DNA of 6,708 bases from Candidatus Poseidoniaceae archaeon (GTDB taxonomy: Archaea > Thermoplasmatota > Poseidoniia > Poseidoniales > Poseidoniaceae): assembly GCA_022424925.1 (NCBI GenBank), contig JAKMGM010000045.1, forward strand, positions 1 to 6,708, written 5' to 3'. A model generated the notes under the pieces. The model searched no databases, was not told the DNA's origin, and worked only from the letters and a program-made list of their open reading frames with translations. Position 1 is the stretch's first letter; every line of letters begins with the position of its first letter. A program made the translations under genes and the position numbers. Positions 1 to 5,200 of this stretch are shown here, one piece after another.

Positions 1-179
1 TGCTACAGCAGTCTTGTGTGCCAAAGTCGTTGCCCTGACGGAAGAGTTTTATTGGTTCATGTCCGGTTAAAATGGCTTCGAGTAGCGTATCAAACGTGAC
101 GGTAGATGGGTCGAAGTGGATGTGTTCAGCGTGTATGCCAGTCTTCGTCGCTTGGCGGGTACGGACTTCAAATGGGGAG
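1..179 (-). pseudogene. 5'-truncated methionine sulfoxide reductase A-like fragment, running off the window
   Basis: Reading the minus strand from base 178 to base 2 gives 59 open codons that resemble the middle of peptide-methionine (S)-S-oxide reductase A, the enzyme that repairs oxidised methionine. The matching landmarks are a TGIHAE segment (family: TGHAE), then HFDPSTVTFDTLLEA, GHEP and RQGNDFGTQ (family: RQGNDxGTQYRS). The N-terminal part with the catalytic GCFWG cysteine motif is absent. The similarity begins about at the base where the tRNA-Arg gene ends, and these 59 codons contain no ATG, GTG or TTG. After GTQ the reading is DCCS rather than the usual YRS, which may mean a second lesion. 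I infer a gene remnant cut at the tRNA boundary. An unusual split or divergent MsrA homologue is less likely. The rest of the gene lies outside the window. Confidence 0.62.
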
Positions 180-252
180 CGGACGTACCAGGATTCGAAC
201 CCGGGTTTTCGGCTTAGAAGGCCAAAGTGATATCCAACTACACTATACGTCC
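180..252 (-). tRNA. tRNA-Arg (anticodon UCU)
   Basis: The minus strand folds as a complete 73-nt cloverleaf. The acceptor strands GGACGTA and TACGTCC pair perfectly, followed by a G discriminator at base 180. The anticodon arm is TTGGC / CTTCTAA / GCCGA, placing TCT at positions 34-36, so it reads AGA and AGG. The T arm is CCGGG / TTCGAAT / CCTGG. No CCA is encoded, as is usual in many archaea. The gene lies 53 bp downstream of the SprT-like gene on the same strand, and I see no clear TATA box of its own, so it may be processed from a longer transcript. A truncated MsrA-like reading frame starts directly beyond its 3' end. Confidence 0.95.
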
Positions 253-305
253 TTAATCCATGCGCGGGGTTCACACTTGATGAAGGTTAACTATCGACAG
301 CATCA

Positions 306-869
306 TCAAAGTGGCCTTGCACACTTGTGGCAACGGATTGGTCTGCGCACCGTGGTACGCTTCCACTCATAACCACAGTATTTGCATTTCCACTCTTGTA
401 TGTTCGCTTCTCCGAGCACGCCGTCACGGATGCGCTGCAATAATGCAGATTCTTTCATCGAAGGTGCGGGCGCGATGGTTTGCGTGAGGGTGTCGTGTTG
501 GGCCGAATGTGCAGTCAGACCGGCAGCATGCAAAAATTCGTGCACAAACGTGTGGTTGTACAGCGCTTCATCTTCAAGCAGTGCTGGATGCAAGCCGATG
601 GTGACATCACCAGGGTCAATTCGTAGTCTTCTTCGTCGAGCCAGTTCATTTGAGCCCTCTTCAAACCGAGTCATGCCGAGTCGTTTTGTTTCATTCTCCA
701 ACCAAATGACGGAGAATCGGTCTTTAATCCACGGTCGAAAAGTTGCATTGGTGACGCCGGAAAGCATCTGCAATGCCTTTTCTACCAGTTCAAGTGGTAC
801 ATGAGGTTCGTGCGTTGGGATTGGCGTGTCTGCCAACGAGGGTGTTTGCGAATCGGATGCATCCCCCAT
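306..869 (-). CDS. SprT-like zinc metalloprotease with C-terminal zinc ribbon
   Basis: This 187-residue protein has the zinc protease motif HEFLH (H110, E111, H114), with H121 and H125 downstream as possible third metal ligands. Its C-terminal zinc ribbon uses C162-x2-C165 and C180-x2-C183. HExxH followed by a short treble-clef or ribbon end is the layout of the SprT / Spartan-like family. In eukaryotes that family cleaves DNA-protein crosslinks; the role of the prokaryotic members is poorly defined, so the substrate here is unknown. Residues 1-25 are polar and probably disordered. There is no signal peptide, so it should be cytoplasmic. ATG at 869 is the only ATG, GTG or TTG in frame between the upstream stop codon and the conserved region. 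It follows the phosphatase gene by 63 bp and tRNA-Arg lies downstream, all on one strand. Confidence 0.85.
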   Translation of the reverse strand: MGDASDSQTPSLADTPIPTHEPHVPLELVEKALQMLSGVTNATFRPWIKDRFSVIWLENETKRLGMTRFEEGSNELARRRRLRIDPGDVTIGLHPALLEDEALYNHTFVHEFLHAAGLTAHSAQHDTLTQTIAPAPSMKESALLQRIRDGVLGEANIQEWKCKYCGYEWKRTTVRRPIRCHKCARPL

Positions 870-932
870 GGCGTGCCCTACGCCCTCTCCCTCAAGAAGT
901 GTGTCAAGAACCTCGTTGATTGATGAAGGGTT

Positions 933-1772
933 TTACACGTTCTTTACCTGTTCTCGAATGTCTTCACTCCACCTTTCAACGCGATTCACGTGTCGAACTT
1001 CGAGCGTTTGTAAGTTGAGTGCAGTCAGCGTTGCTGGCTGGTTTTCTTCATGGAACAAGCAGGTGTCCAGTCCGATGCTGGCAGAACGGCCATCGCTGAG
1101 TTGAACTTCAGAAAACCACGGCTTGCCCCATTTTGCACTGCCGAGGTGCTTGTTGAGGGTCATGGTGGGTGTATGGCCGAACACAACTGTTCTCTCGGCA
1201 TCTATCGGCTGTTTGGCTTTATGAAACGGCTTGCGAATCCACAGCAATGTGTCCTCATCTTGGCCTTCAAGTTCTCTTCGTGGGTCGTAACCTGCATGGA
1301 CCATTCGCCATTGATTGAGCACAACATGCGAGGGTAAGCGTTGCATCCATTCTTTGTCATCAACGACTTGGAGCAACAACTGTTCCGAATCCTCGTGTCC
1401 GAATTCATCCGTATACGCTCTGATGTACGATGCAACGGTCGCTTGTCCACCGTTGTAAAGCCACATTCGCATGTCGCTTCCAGGGTTTTGGAGCTGTTCC
1501 ATGTTGAAGCCATCGACCATCATGTCCTCATGGTTGCCCTTAATGCAATGGATTCTTGGGTCGCTTCGAGCGATTCGAACAACATCAAAACTGTCCGGTC
1601 CTCGGTCGATTAAATCACCAAGCAAAACGACGCGGTCATCCAAACTCAGGTCAAAGGTATCCAAGAGGCGCTCGAGGGTAAGTGAAAACCCGTGGACATC
1701 CCCTATCGCCCATACATTGTGTCCGTTGTCAAGTGAATCTTGCAGGTCTTTTTCCATAGATGTTCGACGCAT
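933..1772 (-). CDS. PPP-family metallophosphatase (serine/threonine phosphatase / ApaH-like)
   Basis: The 279-residue protein carries the full set of PPP metallophosphoesterase signatures: GDVHG (24-28), GDLIDRGPDS (52-61), GNHED (79-83), the metal-binding histidine in VHAG (H159) and FGHTP (H200). These residues bind a two-metal centre that hydrolyses phosphoesters. The family includes lambda-type protein phosphatases, PrpE and ApaH; the sequence does not decide between phosphoprotein and dinucleoside polyphosphate as substrate. No signal peptide is visible. The longest open frame begins with TTG at 1796, but that lies only about 8 bp past the probable TATA box (1804-1811) and upstream of the expected transcription start. 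I therefore prefer ATG at 1772; ATG at 1757 is also possible. It is the first gene of a probable minus-strand unit with the SprT-like protease. Confidence 0.9.
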   Translation of the reverse strand: MRRTSMEKDLQDSLDNGHNVWAIGDVHGFSLTLERLLDTFDLSLDDRVVLLGDLIDRGPDSFDVVRIARSDPRIHCIKGNHEDMMVDGFNMEQLQNPGSDMRMWLYNGGQATVASYIRAYTDEFGHEDSEQLLLQVVDDKEWMQRLPSHVVLNQWRMVHAGYDPRRELEGQDEDTLLWIRKPFHKAKQPIDAERTVVFGHTPTMTLNKHLGSAKWGKPWFSEVQLSDGRSASIGLDTCLFHEENQPATLTALNLQTLEVRHVNRVERWSEDIREQVKNV

Positions 1773-1803
1773 TTTTGTTACCAAGATTAAATGCAATCAA
1801 CGG

Positions 1804-1811
1804 TACTTAAA
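1804..1811 (-). promoter_or_regulatory. probable archaeal TATA box for the phosphatase unit
   Basis: The minus strand reads TTTAAGTA, a fair match to the archaeal box A consensus. Its centre is about 35 bp upstream of the ATG at 1772. With the usual spacing of about 26 bp, transcription would begin near 1781 and leave a leader of about nine bases. This supports ATG 1772 over the TTG at 1796. Confidence 0.45.
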
Positions 1812-1934
1812 CAAAGTGAACCGTTTGTCAACCGTGCCCGTATTGTACCATTGAACCGGTGATGAACAACGAATGATGAGTCGGCAATGCTTATGATGGG
1901 CGTGCAAGTGGACGGTTTGCGAAAGCACCCTTAT

Positions 1935-2007
1935 GGGCGTGTAGATCAGTTGGAAGATCGCTACCTTGGCATGGTAGAGGCCCCGAGTTCAAATCTCGGC
2001 ACGTCCA
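1935..2007 (+). tRNA. tRNA-Ala (anticodon GGC)
   Basis: A full 73-nt cloverleaf is visible. The acceptor strands GGGCGTG and CACGTCC pair with a single G3:U70 wobble, the classic alanine identity element, followed by discriminator A73. The D stem is GATC/GATC. The anticodon arm is CTACC / TTGGCAT / GGTAG, with GGC at positions 34-36 (bases 1968-1970), reading GCC. The T arm is CCGAG / TTCAAAT / CTCGG. No CCA is encoded. A weak TATA-like CTTATGAT lies at 1890-1897, farther upstream than usual. A run TTTTATT at 2058-2064 could serve as an oligo-T stop signal. Partial copies of both acceptor strands lie around the gene. Confidence 0.95.
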
Positions 2008-2047
2008 CTTCTCTGCTACGAATTGACGTCAACGAAGTGGACCGTGC
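1999..2047. repeat. inverted repeat overlapping the tRNA-Ala 3' end
   Basis: GTCCACTTC at 2003-2011 is perfectly complementary to GAAGTGGAC at 2034-2042. With C2043 bulged, four further pairs join 1999-2002 to 2044-2047. The result is a 13-bp stem around a 22-nt loop. The left arm includes the 3' acceptor strand of the tRNA, so in a precursor RNA it could compete with the cloverleaf. Confidence 0.7.
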
Positions 2048-2050
2048 GCC

Positions 2051-2082
2051 ACGACCGTTTTATTGCCAAACATCTCGGTCGT
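2051..2082. repeat. short inverted repeat, 7-bp arms and 18-nt loop
   Basis: ACGACCG (2051-2057) and CGGTCGT (2076-2082) are perfect complements around an 18-nt loop that begins TTTTATT. It lies 43 bp downstream of the tRNA-Ala gene. It may be a processing or termination structure; the arms are short enough that chance is possible. Confidence 0.45.
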
Positions 2083-2085
2083 AGG

Positions 2086-2100
2086 CTCGGCACGTCCACT
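2086..2100 (+). repeat. 15-bp direct copy of the tRNA-Ala 3' end
   Basis: CTCGGCACGTCCACT here is identical to bases 1995-2009, which span the 3' half of the T stem, the acceptor strand, the discriminator and two flanking bases of the tRNA-Ala gene. The two copies are 91 bp apart. Nothing resembling the rest of a tRNA precedes this copy. It could be an integration-site scar or the residue of a decayed tandem tRNA copy. No integrase gene is in the window. Confidence 0.75.
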
Positions 2101-2117
2101 CTCAATTATACATGAGC

Positions 2118-2151
2118 CCACTCTTATCAACATATGACTCAACAAGAGTGG
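2118..2151. repeat. short inverted repeat, 8-bp arms and 18-nt loop
   Basis: CCACTCTT (2118-2125) and AAGAGTGG (2144-2151) are perfect complements separated by 18 bases. It ends 52 bp upstream of the TATA box of the giant surface-protein gene. The spacing between half-sites is about 2.5 helical turns, so it could be an operator, or an RNA hairpin if transcribed from upstream. Function is unproven. Confidence 0.5.
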
Positions 2152-2203
2152 AATGTGAAAATCAACGAATTCGACACCTGTGATGCGATTAAACGGGTCA
2201 AAG

Positions 2204-2211
2204 TTTATACA
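2204..2211 (+). promoter_or_regulatory. archaeal TATA box of the giant surface-protein gene (leaderless)
   Basis: TTTATACA matches the archaeal box A well and follows an A-rich stretch (TCAAAG) that could serve as the BRE. Its centre is about 26 bp upstream of the ATG at 2234, so transcription should start at or within a few bases of the start codon. No Shine-Dalgarno sequence precedes the ATG, consistent with a leaderless mRNA. Confidence 0.72.
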
Positions 2212-2233
2212 GCCTCGGATTTGAGATGCAACT

Positions 2234-2284
2234 ATGAAGTTACAGACACTGTTGCTCGCAATGATGCTTTTGCTCTCCGGATGC
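2234..2284 (+). other. lipoprotein signal peptide with lipobox
   Basis: Residues 1-17 have Lys2, a hydrophobic core (LLLAMMLLL) and the lipobox L14-S15-G16-C17. Cys17 is the expected lipidation site, and the mature N-terminus after it is acidic. Confidence 0.85.
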
Positions 2285-5200
2285 TTGGGCATGACTGATG
2301 AAGATGCCAAAATGATTGATGAAAATGATATGTTCCCTGATGATGATGCAGCATATTTTGATACCGATGGCGATGGATTGCCAGATGAACTCACGGGTGA
2401 ATCAACATCGACGCCTCCGCTGGTAGCGGATTCCGATGACGACAACGACGGCTTTGCCGATACGATGGAAAACTCGTGTGGAACTGATCCGCTTAACGCA
2501 TCGTCTGTTCCAGAAGACCTCGACGGTGACTTTGAGTGCGACGAATACGATTTCGATATTGATGGCGACACTGTGTTCAACAGTGCAGACGCCTTCCCAC
2601 GTGACGCATCCGCGACGACGGATACCGATGGAGACGGCATGCCCGACACTGTAACAGGTGAATCAACGCTGACTGAAGACCTCGACGATGATAACGACGG
2701 TTGGTCCGATGTTGACGAAACAGCGTGCGGTAGTAACTCTCTTGTTGCAAGCCTCATGCCTGTCGACGCGAACGGCGATGGTGTCTGTGATTCAGTTTCG
2801 ACTGACGATGATGGTGACACCTACTCCGATGATGAAGAAACACAATGTGGATCTGACCCTCTTGATGCCTCGAGCATCCCTGCAGACCTTGACAACGATA
2901 CAATCTGTGATGCACTCGATGAAGACATCGATGGTGATGGAACTCTGAACGCTCAAGACATGTACCCACGAGACCCGAGCAAGTACGAAGACGTACCAGG
3001 ATGTACGGACGCCGCAGCGTTCAACTTCAACGCCGATGCAAATCTCGATGACGGAACTTGTTTGGATGCCGAAGCTGTGTTTACCATGGCGAACAACTTC
3101 CTTGATAACGAAACATGGCACACTGTGGATACATCAGACATGGGTGACGGTTTGTTGATGAGTTTGATTATCGTCTCGGCTCCCTCTCAAGACACTCTTC
3201 TAACGAACATCGTGGTTTTCGATGAAGATGGGACGGAAATGCTCAACAATGCGTACCTCTACACGAACAACACGATACAATTGCATCAATATGTCCTAAT
3301 GGAAGTAGATGACGAAACAGGGGAAGAACTTGTAATGGACGATGAAGTGCTCATACACCACCAATCAATGGTAAGCCCGTTTAACGGAGTTGCACCTGAA
3401 TGGTTGCACTGTGAGGAACGCTCAGATAACACATGGGTCTGTTCCGACTCGGGATACTTCACCGAAGGCAACCCTGACAGTGCCACTGACACCCTCCACG
3501 AGTACACGTGTGCTGATGGAACGATCATCATGCTCAGCGACGTCAATGATGGAACCGAAGACTGCGCTGATGGTTCTGACGAACCACAATACACAGAAAC
3601 CTACTCGTACACTTGCTTGAGCGGTGAAACAATTGGTCTCATGCACGTCAACGACGGGGAGAAAGACTGTGCCGATGGTTCAGACGAAACCAAACTCTTC
3701 CTGTGTGCTGACGGTAACTCTGTTCCGTTCCTGTATGCACACGATGGAGAGGCCGATTGCGACGACGAATCGGACGAACCAGCGTACAATGTCACAGAGC
3801 TTTCGACATTTGATTGCATAGATGGCACTACAATTTACCTCTCACAAGTCAACGACGGCGTCGAAGACTGCATGGATGCAGATGATGAGCCAACCTACGA
3901 AGAAACAGAATACACTGAATTTGACTGCACTGATGGAGACACAATCCCCCTCTCATATGTCAACGACGGTATGGAAGACTGTGCTGGTGGTGAAGATGAA
4001 GCGACCTACGATGAAGAAGGTGACGAAACCTCATCATTCGACTGTGAATACTCTGGAGAAACTATACCTCTCACGTATGTCAACGACGGGTATGAAGATT
4101 GTCAGGATGGCACGGATGAACCCCAGTATGATCAGATGGAGACCTCCTCCTTCGATTGCGCTGATGGTTCTGATACCATTGATCTCTCAGAAGTGAACGA
4201 CGAATACATGGACTGTGAGGATGGATCTGACGAACCCGTTTATGAAATGACAGAAACTTCGATGTTTGATTGTGATGATGGTAGCCAAATCTTCTTCTCC
4301 CTTGCCAACGATGGTGCTGAGGACTGTGCAAACGGTGAAGATGAACCGTCTGAAGAGTATGTTGAATACTCAAGTTTCGATTGTGCTGATGGCACGGTGA
4401 TTGCACTGTCCTTGGTGAATGATGGAACCGATGATTGCCGAGACGGCGATGACGAACCCTCGTACGACCCAGTCACTCAGCAAGAACTCACCACATACCA
4501 GTGCCCAGCCTCTGGTGAATCAATCGCCCTCTCACTTGTAAACGATGGAAGTTATGATTGTGATGATTACGAAGACGAGCCCTATGGATATATCGAGGAG
4601 ACCTCATTCTTCATGTGCGATGATGGCGATGAAATTTCCATGTCTTGGCTCAATGATGACTACTATGACTGTCAAGGTGGCGAAGACGAAGCACAGTATG
4701 ACATGGGCGAAGAAGTCAGTGTCTTCACCTGTGACGACGGAAGCGAAGTGGCATTCTCGATGGTGAACAACGGCGACATCGACTGCGCTGGCGGTGAAGA
4801 TGAAGCCTATACATACGAATGTGCAGATGGAAGCGATACAGTTCCACTCGGTGCCGTGAATATCGGTTACTCTTTCTGCGATGATGGCTCGGATGAAAGC
4901 GACGCTCAGGAATCGAGCGAATTCACATGTATCGATGGCGAAACAATCCCGCTCAGCTACTATTTTGACGACGAAGCAGACTGCTCAGATGGCTCTGATG
5001 AAATTGAATTTGAAGACGACTGGAGCGATTGTGTCTTTGACACTGACGCAGGTTTCTGGGTTTGTGTCGACACCTACATGCCTGGTGGTACTTGGTCCAG
5101 TGAAATGCAGCAAGACGGTGGCATGGTTATTACAAACATAGACGAAGACGGTGAAGTCACAACAATCACCCTCACGCATGAAATGTCCATCGCTTCAATT

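Noticed and set aside
106..372. Plus-strand open frame of 88 codons across the tRNA-Arg region
   Set aside because: It runs through the complement of a clear tRNA gene and into the antisense of the SprT-like gene; no protein family features are visible.
870..932. Purine-rich GAGGGAGAGGG upstream of the SprT-like gene as a ribosome binding site
   Set aside because: It lies too far (more than 10 bases) from the ATG and is also part of the in-frame coding-like linker.
1890..1897. CTTATGAT as a TATA box for tRNA-Ala
   Set aside because: It has a mismatch in the core and lies about 42 bp from the tRNA 5' end, so it is too weak to list as a feature.
1887..2084. Plus-strand open frame of 65 codons across the tRNA-Ala gene
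   Set aside because: It covers the whole tRNA and has no signature; the structural RNA explains the sequence.
2112..2183. A 23-residue open frame (MSPLLSTYDS...) with a TATA-like sequence just upstream
   Set aside because: It is too short, spans the inverted repeat at 2118-2151, and the TATA-like element overlaps its start codon rather than lying 26 bp upstream.
2029..2820. A 263-codon serine-rich open frame on the minus strand opposite the start of the giant gene
   Set aside because: Its Ser/Pro-rich composition is what the reverse complement of Asp/Glu-rich codons (GAT, GAC, GAA) produces. It has no recognisable domain and covers the real promoter and signal peptide.
3500..5002. Periodic structure of about 107 bp that could suggest a CRISPR array or DNA satellite
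   Set aside because: The period is in the protein. Units differ at most synonymous sites and vary in length by whole codons, with no identical repeats and unique spacers.
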